Source: Patiria pectinifera | Taxonomy: Eukaryota > Echinodermata > Asteroidea > Valvatida > Asterinidae | Length of the DNA: 64,000 bases | NCBI GenBank assembly: GCA_029964075.1 | Contig: CM057129.1 | Coordinates: 17,041,430-17,105,429 of the forward strand | Direction: 5' to 3' | Shown: piece after piece, positions 44,291 to 57,199 of the stretch | Layout: each line of letters opens with the position of its first letter | Position numbering within the stretch: the stretch's first letter is position 1 | Notes under the pieces: generated by a model | Told to the model about the DNA's origin: nothing | What the model saw: the letters and a program-made list of their open reading frames with translations, nothing else | Databases searched by the model: none | Made by a program: the position numbers and the translations under genes

Positions 44291-47200
44291 TGTTTAATGG
44301 GAAAAAAATAAAGCACTCATTGTGGAGACGATAACTCCAGAAAAACAAATTGCACGGATTTGAAATTGCGTCCCATACTTGACTGTGATATACGTAACAA
44401 TATATTCGAAATTTGACAGAAACCGTTGAAGACGAAAATTAATACTACAAAAACAAAAGAGCACTGCCGTGCATTTTACCAACATCAAATTCTTCCAACA
44501 GAGGGCGCGCTACACAAATACTGGTCACCACACCGCAAAGACTTCTGTCAAACAAAGTGGATACGATCTGCCCAAACAAAGTTGGCACAAGTGATGGACA
44601 TTGTGGAGACGATGACTCCAGAACAACACAGTACACTGAATTGAAATTTCGTTCAATAATTGTTTGGGATATAGGACACAAATGGTTTGAAAATCGACGG
44701 GGACCAATCAGGAATAATTTGTATATGATTTAAGGAAATACAGTGTACTTATCGCGAAAAATATGATTCAAATTCGAGTCACTTTTAAAGGAACAAAAAT
44801 AAAGCACTCCTTTGGAGACAATAAATCAAGAAAAACACAGTACACTGAATTGAAATTTCGTTCAATAATTATTTGGGATACGGGACACAAATGGACGGGA
44901 ACCATTCAAAAATAAAATTAATATGATGAAAGGAAATACAGTGTACTAATCGCGAAAAATTCAACTCGAATTCGAGTCACTTTTAATGGAACAAAAATAA
45001 AGCACTCATTGTGGAGACGATAACTCCAGAAAAACAAATTGCACGGATTTGAAATTGCGTCCCATACGTGACTGTGATATCCCTAACAATATATTGGAAA
45101 TTCAACAGAAACCGGTGAAGACGAAAATCAATACTACAAAAACAAAAACGACAATACTTAAGAGCACTGCCGTGCATTTTACCAACATCAAATTCTTCCA
45201 ACAGAGGGCGCGCTACACAAATACTGGTCACCACACCGCAAAGAATTCTGTATGTTAACGTGGATACGATCTGCCCAAACTAAGTTGGCATCAAGTGATG
45301 GACATTGTGGAGACAATAACTCAAGAACAACACAGTGCACTGAATTGAAATTTCGTTCAATAATTGTTCGGGGTATAGGACACAAATGGTTTGAAAATCG
45401 ACGGGAACCATTCAAGAATAAATTTAATATGATGTAAGGAAATACAGTGTATGTACTGATCGCGAAAAATTCAACTCGAATTCGAGTCACAAATTGCACG
45501 GATTTGAAATTGCGTCCCATACTTGACTGTGATATGCGTAACAATATATCCGAAATTTGACAGAAACCGTTGAAGACGAAAATTAATACTACAAAAACAA
45601 AAACGACAATACTTAAGAGCACTGCCGTGCATTTTACCAACATCAAATTCTTCCAACAGAGGGCGCGCTACACAAATACTGGTCACCACACCGCAAAGAC
45701 TTCTGTCAACGTGGATACGATCTGCCCAAACTAAGTTGGCACAAGTGATGGACATTGTGGAGACGATAACTCAAGAACAACACAGTGCACTGAATTGAAA
45801 TTTCGTTCAATAATTGTTTGGGATATAGGACACAAATGCTTTGAAAATCGACGGGAACCAATCAGGAATAATTTTTATATGATTTAAGGAAATACAGTTT
45901 ACTCATCGCGAAAAATATAATTCGAATTCGAGTCACTTTTAAAGGAACACAAATAAAGCACTCCTTTGGAGACAATAACTCCAGAACAACACAGTACACT
46001 GAATTGAAATTTCGTTCAATAATTGTTTGGGATATAGGACACAAATGGTTTGAAAATCGACGGGGACCAATCAGGAATAATTTGTATATGATTTAAGGAA
46101 ATACAGTGTACTTATCGCGAAAAATATGATTCAAATTCGAGTCACTTTTAAAGGAACAAAAATAAAGCACTCCTTTGGAGACAATAACTCAAGAAAAACA
46201 CAGTACACTGAATTGAAATTTCGTTCAATAATTATTTGGGATACGGGACACAAATGGACGGGAACCATTCAAAAATAAAATTAATATGATGAAAGGAAAT
46301 ACAGTGTACTAATCGCGAAAAATTCAACTCGAATTCGAAGCACTCATTGTTGAGACCATAACTCCAGAAAACAAATTGCACGGATTTGAAATTGCGTCCC
46401 ATACTTGACTGTGATATCCCTAACAATATATTCGAAATTCAACAGAAACCGGTGAAGAAGAAAATCAATACTACAAAAACAAAAACGACAATACTTAAGA
46501 GCACTGCCGTGCATTTTACCAACATCAAATTCTTCCAACAGAGGGCGCGCTACACAAATACTGGTCACCACACCGCAAAGAATTCTGTATGTTAACGTGG
46601 ATACGATCTGCCCAAACTAAGTTGGCATCAAGTGATGGACATTGTGGAGACAATAACTCAAGAACAACACAGTGCACTGAATTGAAATTTCGTTCAATAA
46701 TTGTTCGGGGTATAGGACACAAATGGTTTGAAAATCGACGGGAACCATTCAAGAATAAATTTAATATGATGTAAGGAAATACAGTGTATGTACTGATCGC
46801 GAAAAATTCAACTCGAATTCGAGTCACAAATTGCACGGATTTGAAATTGCGTCCCATACTTGACTGTGATATGCGTAACAATATATCCGAAATTTGACAG
46901 AAACCGTTGAAGACGAAAATTAATACTACAAAAACAAAAACGACAATACTTAAGAGCACTGCCGTGCATTTTACCAACATCAAATTCTTCCAACAGAGGG
47001 CGCGCTACACAAATACTGGTCACCACACCGCAAAGACCTCTGCCAACGTGGATACGATCTGCCCAAACTAAGTTGGCACAAGTGACGGACATTGTGGAGA
47101 CGATAACTCAAGAACAACACAGTGCACTGAATTGAAATTTCGTTCAATAATTGTTTGGGATATAGGACACAAATGCTTTGAAAATCGACGGGAACCAATC

Positions 47201-47488
47201 AGGAATAATTTTTATATGATTTAAGGAAATACAGTTTACTCATCGCGAAAAATATAATTCGAATTCGAGTCACTTTTAAAGGAACACAAATAAAGCACTC
47301 CTTTGGAGACAATAACTCAAGAAAAACACAGTACACTGAATTGAAATTTCGTTCAATAATTGTTTGGGATATGGGACATAAACCGTTTGAAAATCGACGG
47401 GAACCATTCAAAAATAAATTTAATATGATGTAAGGAAATACAGTGTACTAATCGCGAAAAATTCAACTCGAATTCGAGTTACTTTTAA
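44291..47488. repeat. composite satellite array, higher-order period 1337 bp
   Basis: Two block types alternate. Block A has GCACGGATTTGAAATTGCGT, then ACCAACATCAAATTCTTCC and AACAGAGGGCGCGCTACAC. Block B has ACTGAATTGAAATTTCGTTC, AAGGAAATACAGTGTACT, ATCGCGAAAAAT and CGAATTCGAGTCACTTTT. Block A occurs five times. The stretch from about 45049 repeats at +1337 (46386) almost unchanged across more than 900 bp. Reading frames on both strands are repeated too, which shows they are by-products. Confidence 0.85.
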
Positions 47489-50400
47489 TGTTCAAGTTGC
47501 TGTAGGCAAATGAAACGCCCGTACCTAAAAGAAAAATTAGTGCATATTTAAATGAGTAGAAACTCGACTGAACCTGGCTGGTTTCATTCATTTTTTTTCT
47601 CATTTCGTCGAGGCATTAATTATATTAATGAGGTATGGAGTTACATGTGGTTTCATATCTCATGCAAATCTGAACGACCGTTGAAGTTGTTGACGCTTGT
47701 TGACGCATTTCAGTAGGACCCGTTGACAGAAGTCTTTGCTCGCTCGCTCTAACCCCCGTCTCAAGGGAGTTCCAGACAAGTGTTGGGTAGCAATGTTCAC
47801 TTTGTACAGAAGAAGCTCTGCATTTGTCCCGGACGTGTTCCAGGGAATTTGTCAATACTGGTAACTTAACTGCGGGAAGATTGCGCATCTTGTCTGGAAC
47901 TCGTCCCAGATATGAATTGAGACAGGCGCTTATTTATTGAATTATTTCTTTACATTTACAAATGAAAGCCCTTTTTCAGAGGGTTGCAGATGCCCAAAAC
48001 CAGAAGAAAGTATTTTATTTTATTCAAACAAAGCGTACACATTTCAAATTTCTTAGTAGGAAAAAAATTGACCTTTTTTTTTAGCGCATTGGGCATGATC
48101 TTTAACTGTGGTGGAAAATCTGGGATGTATGATCATAATCAGCACATTTCAATTTGTTTTCCTGTCCAGAAACCTTTTGTTTGTCTGTGTGTTTTCCCGT
48201 CTTGCTCATTTTATGAATACTTCTGTCACTGATTTGCCACATTATGTTACATCTTGTAATTCGGGCACTTTTTCTTCTTATAAATTGAACTACATGTATA
48301 TTGTACAATGGTAAGATCTCACTCTGTGTAGCTCACTTTTAATTGGTTGAAAATAAAACAGCTGATATATAAACAACTAAATCATTTGTGTGTGTCCTGT
48401 TTTCCAGATTTGTCGTTATTGTTTTGAATTTCAATCAGGCTCACTAATTTCCACGGTTTTTATAAACAAAATGCATGAGATTTGTCACATTTGGTTCAAA
48501 CAACTTATATACACCACCCTTTTACACAGGCCGCGCCCACAAAATGGACAGAAAATAATGAGTGTTGAAATGCTAGAATGATTTTTCTCTTGTCTAACTT
48601 TATTTCAAAGCATAAAAAGCAGGACACTGAATGTTTAATATGGTTCTCAGTTTCTTATTCCTTGCATCCCCTTCTCCGCTCCCAAATCGGCAACATGATT
48701 CCAGGTTGGGTGGGCCGGCGCGGTTCTAGAGCCTATAGTTTAGAGGGGCTAGCAGGGATGGATCCAGACATTTTAGCAGGGGGGCGTGCTGAAATGCAGA
48801 CCGTGGTATTTTCTCCAAACACTTTGGCCTCCAAAAATCAATTCCTTTTGGGGGGGGGGGGGGGGGCTAAGCAAAGGTTTAGGGGTGCTAAAGTGTATGG
48901 TAACAAGTTTGTGCCGGTGTCACATGAAAATCCGACTCCTATGAAAATCGCCCTCTTTTTCCCCCTATTTTTGGTTATCCCTCGCATGTGACAGGTCACT
49001 CTCCCATTATGATCCTTAAAATAGCATATAATACGAATGAGTCCATATTTCATGGAGTCGAAAATTCACGCTACACCTGTTACTTTAACAGCGCCCTCTA
49101 AAAAATGGCGTTTCTGAAATTTCGGGCTAGCTTCGGACTCACAGTCATGACTGTAATCATTTCGACAGCTAATTACACGTCCAATCCAAGCATAGCAACT
49201 GTAATATTTGGACTGTCAACAATTATTCAATGTTTTCAAAGCAGAACAAAGACCAATACCAGTATATCACGAAAGTGACAAACAACATCTCTGGAAGTGA
49301 AAGCCCAAATTCAAACGAATCCCTTGTTTGCAAAAAATCCGAAAGTATGCGCATCACACTGTCCACTGCCCACGAACGTGCGCACAGGTGTTGCTGTTTG
49401 ATGAGAGGCATGCGAAATGAATGGGGTCTGTTCTACTCTTCTGCACTGCACGTGTGCTACCAACAGATTACGATTGCAATGGAATGGCTGTCATACTGAA
49501 GCCCGCCATTTTTTAAAAGTTGTCTCGCTGCACTGTTGCCATGTTGATAATGTCATGGAACTGGAGCTGTTGTTATGGTTGTATTTCTGCTGACCTGTGA
49601 GGTGGTTATGTCCGCCGTCAACCCAATGTTATAAAAACCTGAAAAACTGCAAGACGCCCATGGTCCAGTCGTGAGTATTTAGCTGGGAAATAATCGCATA
49701 CCAAGGTTGCGATCATGGTGATGTGTTTTCACAAAGCCCGGTGTTTGCAATCGCATGCAAGGCATTACCAATTCTGTCGCGTAAACCGGGCGATCGTGTA
49801 CTGTAGGGCCCCTGTTTGTTTGGGTTTTTTTTCTATCAAACTAGAATCAAGATTTTTTTATTACTAAAAACTGACATTGTTTATGTCAGCCTAAAGCAGA
49901 CTTCTCTCAATGCAATGACACCATTTTGACATTTTTAAACAGTTTCTTGGAGTAAAAATTATGATTTTCCTACCAAAACCCAGATACCAAGTTTACGGTC
50001 CAGTTGGTGCCGTGCAGCGTGACTGGCGCAATCACAGTAAATCACTCGGTGATCGCCATCTTTATTTTTGTGTTGCATTTTGTCGTCATGGTCATTTTAC
50101 CCCAAAATTTCCCTCGAAAATTCAAACCCTGCCCTCTGCCTGTATATTTTTAATGTCGCCAACTAGTTTGATAGGTCAAACATTTTTAGTGGGTGTGTTC
50201 CCTTATAGGAACTAGGCCCATAGATACGCAATCGCCATTAACCATAGATCTAAGATTTTCAGACTTAAAGGTGTTAAAACATTTTGGATGTTGAGCATGT
50301 TGAGGAAGTGACAAGCAAGTGGTTACTCACGTACATCACAATAAGTGGATTTTATTCATGTTGAATCTCTAACATATTTAATTGGCCTGTTCGAAGATTA

Positions 50401-52000
50401 ATCTAATAATTGAACAATTATTTCAACAAAAATAGGGCTGATGGCTTTCAGGGACCTCATTCAAAACTTGCAACATATTTCTCTCCGTAATGTTAGTCTC
50501 TATAGGGAGGGTGAAATAAGTTTCTCAAGGAAATAATGCTGGTTTTTTTTTTTTTTTTAATAGAGCTCAAAGAAATATTGATTTTGTTTCATTTTAAATC
50601 TCCATTGTTGGGGAATACAGTTTACTTGAAAAAAAATCCTTGGTTTGAATTCTTCTCCACTATCATGAATAACAATCCATGTTAATTTTATGGAAGAAAA
50701 AAAATCATAGTCTCTCAATTGAGGAAAACCTGATTTTGTTTAAGACATTGATTTTTTTATGGCTGTCTCATTATTCTTAAATAAAAAAGAACCATTACAA
50801 AGCTACATTTCTGGATTATTTGATTCGCTTCATGTTTTTACATTGACAAATGTAAAAACATGAAGCAGGCCAACTGCTTCATGTAAAAACATGAAATGTT
50901 GCAGGCCAACTTGGAACCTGTTATCTTTTAAAATAATGAATGCTTCCTAGGTCGTCTGAAGTATTTTTCAGTTGTGGCCATATATTTAATAAGAACTTGA
51001 ATGGAGTGTACATGCAGGAACAAATTCAGGATAAACATTTCCAGGATTCTGGATAAAAATAAACCCACAAATGATTTTAGTGTAAGGTTGATGCAATGGC
51101 CAGTTGTACTGTTACTTGTTAATTTTATCACTTTTAATTTTTACTCCTTTTTTTTCCAATAAATTTGGTCTTGTTTTTTTTTATTGTGCTTTTATATATG
51201 ATCAACTTGGATGGGGTTTGTTGGTTTTAGATATTTTTTTTTTAATATACGTGTATTTTTTAAGTAATTGTCCTTAAGATTACTTTTTTTAACTCTTTTT
51301 TGGCTTGTCTTTATTTACATTTTGTGAGGGCCCCAAATGGTCAGCTTCTGCTGGATGGGTTACCCTCATTAAAGATGGTTTGAAATAAACAATTAATGAA
51401 GTTCTGTTCACTATAGGGTGTCAGTGGGTACATTCAGTTATTGAAAGTAAGCTGAAACAAGAAGCAGAGGGTGAAAATAAACAAAAATCCTCTGACAAAA
51501 GATACTATCATCAATGCAATTTAGCCAGTTAAACTTTGCACACCAATTTCAATAAATATAAAACTCAATAAATATATAAAATCTGATATCAAAAAAGTAA
51601 TTTCATCCTTTGCAGGCTGAGTGTCAACATTAAGCTGAAATCCACAGGCAAAAGGGGAACTATGTATTGGTGGAGTGAAGAAATTATGGATGTGACAAAA
51701 TTTACACTTTTAAATATTTAAAATGATGAAAAATTCTAAATCTATCTGCAAATTTTCCAAAACGGCACCTGATTGCATTCAGGCTACAAATTTATCTTTT
51801 TAATGATTTCAATGACAGCCTTCTGTTTATTATGTTACTCGTTTTTATTTATTGTGTCGATCACGTTGGTCTGCACAATGGGCAGTCGTCAGTCTTTGTG
51901 AAATGACATTGATTGAAGTGGTTCTTAATATTTTGCTAAACATTTAGGAAATAAAATGTCACATCCTTACAAGACATTGGAGGAGGAGGTCTAAGAAATT
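47489..52000. other. intergenic, no gene recognised
   Basis: Contains dispersed repeat Q copy 2 (about 49840-50100), a G-run at about 48848-48866, and a hairpin at 50827-50866 (18-bp arms GCTTCATGTTTTTACATT, 4-bp loop) with partial repeats just after it. No conserved reading frame was seen. Confidence 0.5.
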
Positions 52001-53225
52001 GGAGGCGGAAGGGAATCGGAGGTCTATGGATGTTTGAGCTACTACGTACATGTAGAGGGTAACAGATGTCTCTGATGTTGATGCTGAAGTTTTGTGGAAC
52101 TATCGTCTGTTTGCTGACCTTCATTGCTTGACAGACGGAGCATGGATGTGGCTGCTTGATTCTCATGATGATGGTGTCCCTTTTGGTGAGTGCTGGACCT
52201 TCACTGATTTCCTGTACTTCTCCCCATCTGCCATGTGCTCTGTGTTTGTGCTGTCTGGTGTTGAGTTCTCTTGCTGGTGTACCCAGTGTACACCTTCTGC
52301 ATTCGCAGGGGATGCATCAGGTTCGGTCTTGGAGGCTTGCTTGTCCTGTGGGCTGTTGTGGATCTTGTGGGTATGGAAAGCCCGGATACCTTTGTCATTT
52401 AGGAAGTACTGGATGTGATGAGAACTGCCTGTGTTGGGCTGTGTAATAGGCGGGTTGAGCCTAGTGGGTTCGACCTTGGGTGTAGGGGACCCTTTGGTAG
52501 GTGAACGACTTTGGATCTTGCGTCTTGACTTGATGAGCCTTGAATCTGTTGTGTTGTAGTGCTGTCTTGACATGGTATAGTTGTTGCCGGCCAGGATTGT
52601 GGTTGCTGATGCAGGCTTCCCAGACAAGGTTGCTCTTTGACTGATGTTTGGATTTCTGGGTGCAGGAAGGATTGGTTGTCGATGTTGCCAGTCAGTGTCT
52701 GTCGGTCATCTCTGATAGACCCAGGGGTCGAGAGTGTTGTCAGACTGTTTTGAGACCTTAGCATCCAGGGATGAGATTCACGAGGCGCCTGATCCTCGCT
52801 GCGCCAGATGCTGCTGTAAATCCAGTTGAAGTCTTTCAGGACCTGCTGGAGGTCCTATGCTGTATGATGAAGCGATGAGAGTCTCATCCATGTAGTGAGG
52901 ACAGACTCTTGGTCTCAGATCTACGAAGGCAGTACTCCTATGTGAAGGCATTGACTAAAACTTGGGATAAAGTTGATCCTGTGGAAGTTCCAGAAGGCTG
53001 CTTGGACAACTGTCTGTTCACTGGAAGAAAGACAGCAGGATGTGGGTGGGTCGGAGATCATGAACCTGGTTTGGAGTGTGGGGCTTCATATTTCTGCAGG
53101 GCGTAGTCAAGTCGGAGTCCCCCTTGGCACCGAGGCATGAGTAGCCTGTGGGGATGGCAGTGAATATCTGAGAGCCTTCATCGGGGTTGACCATGGTGTC
53201 ATTGGGAACACTGTGAGGTTGCGAT
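52000..53225 (-). mobile_element. decayed Penelope-like retroelement fragment (RT end and GIY-YIG region)
   Basis: Read on the minus strand. About 52890 has a reverse-transcriptase palm remnant (YMDE region followed by LQLDLQQHLAQRG). About 52690 has NQSFLHPEIQTSVKE, like the YRKPTHTDxYL..S.HHPxIKxSV block that follows the palm in Penelope-like elements. At 52260-52293 KVYTGYTSKRTQH resembles the GIY-YIG nuclease start (VYIGETxRxxxxR). The reading frame is scattered over several frames. The same segments are found in opposite orientation at 53460-54180. Confidence 0.6.
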
Positions 53226-53356
53226 CATCACCCCCACCATCACCATCACCCCCACCACCCCCCCCCCCCCACTGGCGGCCGCCACCACCCCCTCACCCTC
53301 TGCACCATCACCATCACCACCATCACCCTCCTGCTGCTGCTGCTGCCGCTGCCGCC

Positions 53357-53393
<37 letters not shown>

Positions 53394-53460
53394 CCGCCGC
53401 TGCTGCTGCTGCTGCCGCCGCTGCTGCTGCTGCTGCTGCCGCCGCTGCCGCCACTGCTGC
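53225..53460. repeat. triplet and CAC/CTG-rich simple repeat
   Basis: CACCAT/CCACCC runs with a C10 tract near 53260, then (CTG)n and GCCGCCGCTG units to 53460. It gives artificial poly-Ala or poly-Leu reading frames. It sits exactly between two inverted Penelope-like fragments. Confidence 0.85.
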
Positions 53461-54180
53461 GAACACCTTCACTTGTGATCCCAACAAAGCCATGTGCAGC
53501 TTCAGTGGAGACTTCAGGTATTCATCACCAATCCCATGGGGGAGGCATGTCTCACGGTCTCGGTCAGGAAACCTTCATGAAGACAAGCTGCGTGAGTGTG
53601 AAGCCCTCTCTCTGGATTAGGTTTGTGATCTCCTACCCATCTACATCCTGCCGTCCTTCATCCAGTGGACAGGTCAATTTTTCAAGCAGTCAGCTGGAAC
53701 ATCCACAAGATTAACCCCATCTCCAGTTCTGGCCAATATCATCATGTAGTTTGTACTACTTTCGTGGATTTGAGAGCAACAGTTTATCTTCAGTTCGTGG
53801 ATGACACTTTCATCGTCTTATCACACAGCACAGTACCTCCAGCAGTTCCTGAGACACTTCAACTGGTTCACACAGCAGCATCTGGCTCACCTTGGATCGA
53901 ATCTTCATCCTGGATATCAAGGTCTCCAGGCAGTCTGGCAGTACCCTCAGCCTTTTTGTCTATCAGAGATCCACACACATTGATAGGCATCTCCACAATC
54001 AATCTTTCCAGTGCCCTGGGATCTATTCATCAGTCATTGGCACCCTTGTCTGGCAATCCTTCATCGTTGACCATGATCCTTTCCTGCGACAACTTTGCTA
54101 TGTCAAGGTAACACTCCAACACAACCGATTTGGGGCACATCAAGTTGAGACACTTGATCTGAAGTCTTTCACCGACTGAA
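53460..54180 (+). mobile_element. decayed Penelope-like retroelement fragment (reverse transcriptase)
   Basis: QFVDDTFIVLS at about 53791-53823 is the catalytic palm motif of a reverse transcriptase. It is followed by LQQFLRHFNW and, at about 53950-54030, LSLFVYQRSTHIDRHLHNQS, the Penelope-like block YRKPTHTDRYL. The DNA matches the minus strand of 52700-53225 closely enough to follow by eye. The fragment lacks the endonuclease part, and its frame is broken in several places. Confidence 0.6.
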
Positions 54181-54449
54181 GTGTTTCGTATACTCAAGGT
54201 CTACCCATCAGGTTCATCTTGTCCATTACACTTCCCTTCATAGGCAGCTCTTATTGCATTTAGTCCTTCCTGAATGACACTGGCATCTAGGTTTCCCATG
54301 CCTAACATGATCTGCAATAGCCTACAAGGATGAGTAAGACTCTGAGACCTAACCTGATGTAACACCTGTGAATACAGAAAGGTCTGCATTGGGTACATCG
54401 GTGAGGAACTTAGTGCTGGACTCATGAACACAAAGCACATGTTTTTTTT

Positions 54450-54680
54450 TTAGGAGATTACAGGGAATTTGTGATGATTCAGCATTTCACCAATAGGTAT
54501 CACCTCATCATAAGTATTGAGTGCCACAATCCGTGCCGAGTCTGAAAGGCCTTGGATGTCTGGCACAGGATTTTTCTGCAGGACATCAGTTTCATCATCA
54601 GTGATATCTGGAGTCCTTTGCTGTGCTAGCAGCTCAATATTCCATAGGCCTCCAACACTCACTCCACCAATACTTAACAT
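54450..54680 (-). other. unrecognised open stretch (76 codons)
   Basis: Residues include GGLWNIELLAQQRTPDITDD and SARIVALNTYDEVIPIGEML; the composition looks protein-like. No family recognised. A neighbouring minus-strand stretch 54201-54440 is also open. It could be part of a mobile element's coding region or chance; no splice signals support a host gene. Confidence 0.2.
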
Positions 54681-54779
54681 CTAGTTCCCCTCTTAGTTTT
54701 AATGTGGGTGTCATCTGTACTCAAAACTCAGCTCTGTAAGTTACATGTACCCATTTGGCATTCTATAGTGAACAAAAGT

Positions 54780-55680
54780 TGCCCTTTCTTGCCTAAGGTT
54801 AATTGCCCAGTCTTGCCTTTTATGCCTTTCTTGCCTTATGTTAATTGCCCTCTGCCAATATTCTTGCTTAAAGTGCCAATTCTGGAATAAATTGCCAATA
54901 TTCTTGCTTCAAATGCATAAATTCTTGCCTCAAGTGCCAACATTCTTGCTTAGTGCCAATTTTCTTGCTTCCAGTGCCAATTTTCTTGCGTCATTTGCCA
55001 ATTTTCTTATTTTAAGTGCCAACATACTTGCTTCAAATGCCAAAATTCTTGCCTCAAATGCCACAATTCTTGCCTCAAATGCCAAAATTCTTGCTTAGTG
55101 CCATTTTTCTTGCTTCAAGTGCCAATTTTCTTGCTTCCAGCGCCAATTTTCTTGCTTCCAGCGCCAATTTTCTTGCTTCCTGTGCCAATTTTCTTGCTTC
55201 CAGTGCCAATATTCTTGCTTCATTTGCCAATATTCTTGCTTCAAATGCCAAAAGTCTTGTCTCAAATGCCAAAAGTCTTGCCTCAAATGCCATTTTTCTT
55301 GCTTCAAGTGCCAATTTTCTTGCTTAGCGCCATTTTTCTTGCTCAAGTGCCAATTTTCTTGCTTCATTTGCCAATATTCTTGCTTCATTTGCCAATATTC
55401 TTGCTTCAAATGCCAAAAGTCTTGCCTCAAATGCCAAAAGTCTTGCCTCAAATGCCATTTCTCTTGCTTCAAGTGCCAATTTTCTTGCTTAGTGCCAATT
55501 TTCTTGCTTAGTGCCAATTTTCTTGCTTCCAGTGCCAATGTTCTTGCTTCATTTGCCAATATTCTTGCTTCATTTGCCAATTTTCTTGCTTCAAGTGCCA
55601 ATGTTCTTGCTTCAAGTACCAAAATTCTTGCCATATTGTCATTATGTCTATATGCCTGCTGCCATCTCTTGCCATTTACA
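54780..55680. repeat. 21-bp minisatellite, about 40 units
   Basis: Consensus GCTTCAAGTGCCAATTTTCTT with variants (TTGCC for TTGCT, CATTTGCC, AAATGCC, AAAAGTCTT). Some units are 18 bp. A higher-order block (AAAAGTCTT pair, then CATTTTTCTT, then AATTTTCTT, then GCTTAGCGCC) occurs at least twice. As 21 bp is seven codons, all frames stay open for long distances on both strands. Confidence 0.9.
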
Positions 55681-57180
55681 TTCCCCTCCTTACTTATACT
55701 GTCATATGTGAAATATGTTGTTCCAGTCCAATCTGCCATGCATCAACCCTTCTTGCCATACTGTACACTCTCATTCTAGACACACAATGCTACTTTCTTT
55801 CCTAAGTAGTTGCCTTCAAGTCGATGGCTGGATTGAAGGTCTAGTTCAAGAAATTTTTTTAAGTCAAGATGTATTGAAAGTTATCCCTAGCTAATTTTTG
55901 TAGTCATTATAAAGACAATTGGGTAAAAGTTCACACTGAAAGCCACAGCCCTCAATACATTGTTTATTTCAATTAATTGTGCTGGATGCTAGTATTGCTG
56001 TTGCAAGCAGACCATTGGCACCAGTTGCCTTTTATGTGGACGGCCACACAAGTAATGCTCATGCAAGCGTATGGTGAGTAACCACTTAATTTGTAAATTC
56101 CTTTGAAAAACATGTTTACGAGAGATCTTGAAACAGAAATTGTTTGAAACAAAATTTAAAAAAGACTATGAAACATTCCCCCCCCCAACCTGTCCTTACC
56201 AATGACCTTGTGACTCGGCATGGCAAAAAAAATTACTTTATCTTTTAATACATTTAGCATTTTCAATCTTTTCTTTTTATAACTTCAAATTTGTGTTACA
56301 TTCTATTTTTGATAACTTTTTGATAAGCATGTTTTGTTGGTGTCTTTTTTCCAAGTGACATTTCTTGAATGTTTGAGAACTTGGGTCAGAGAAGGCAAAC
56401 CCTACTACATGTAAGAAGGATTATGCGATTTCCCTGGCTTGTTAAGTGAGTGTAAGTGTAATTGCCTCAAGTAGGCTTACTCAATTAGTAAAAGTTGGTC
56501 GAAACTTTGGGCTTGGTCCATGTAGCAATTACAAGGGCATAAATGTAGGGGAAAAAATGAAATGATTTTTTTATTTAAATAAGATCGTTTTGTTTCTCAA
56601 TTTCCATCAATTTTTATACAAAACATTTCTTTTTTTAGAATGACATGATTTTTTCTTATAAATAAATGCTAAGTGAAGCCCAGCTCAGCAGTCAAAATAA
56701 ATCAAGTGACTTTTTCAACAGTTTAGTGTTCCCTGTCTTCATAAGTCCCAGTTGCATTCCTGAAAACAGTGAACATAATGAGCATTTGAATAATAATTAT
56801 TTAGAAAAAAGTTTCCAAATTATATTTTGATAAAACACTGAGGCACACAAATTTTATTCATTTCAAAAGTATTTCAAAGGGGTTTGTTCAACTGTTTAAA
56901 AATGATTCAGTTCAATGTTACAACATTTCAATTGATTACGCCTATTTCACTTGAAAAATATTCCTAAACTAGAAATTTGCTCCCAGTATGCCTCCAGTTA
57001 CATGAATTAGGAAACCATTATTTTTAAGTTGGTCAGTAGTAATTCTTACCGTTTGGAGATATCCCCATCTATAGGCAAGACAATGAGTGAGTGGACAATG
57101 CGATAAAGAGATAGTGACAGCAGTTTCAAGATTCAACACCTTTTAACAAAGTAACGCAAAAAAATCAAGATGAAATCCTT
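55681..57180. other. intergenic, nothing recognised
   Basis: AT-rich sequence without conserved reading frames, splice patterns or inverted-repeat elements that I could see. Confidence 0.4.
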
Positions 57181-57199
57181 AGCAGCCTGGGTAGGAAAT

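Noticed and set aside
45188-46983. Two near-identical 152-codon minus-strand reading frames
   Set aside because: They are copies of the same satellite block 1337 bp apart, with no protein-like features.
53213-53620. Poly-Ala/poly-Leu reading frames (135 and 114 codons)
   Set aside because: Produced by the CTG/GCC triplet repeat, which is open in several frames at once.
54900-55640. Regularly repeated units resembling a CRISPR array
   Set aside because: Units are contiguous with no unique spacers, and the window is animal nuclear DNA.
55095-55739. 214-codon minus-strand reading frame over the minisatellite
   Set aside because: The 21-bp unit keeps all frames open on both strands. There is no start context, splice signal or family similarity, so it is reported only as a repeat.
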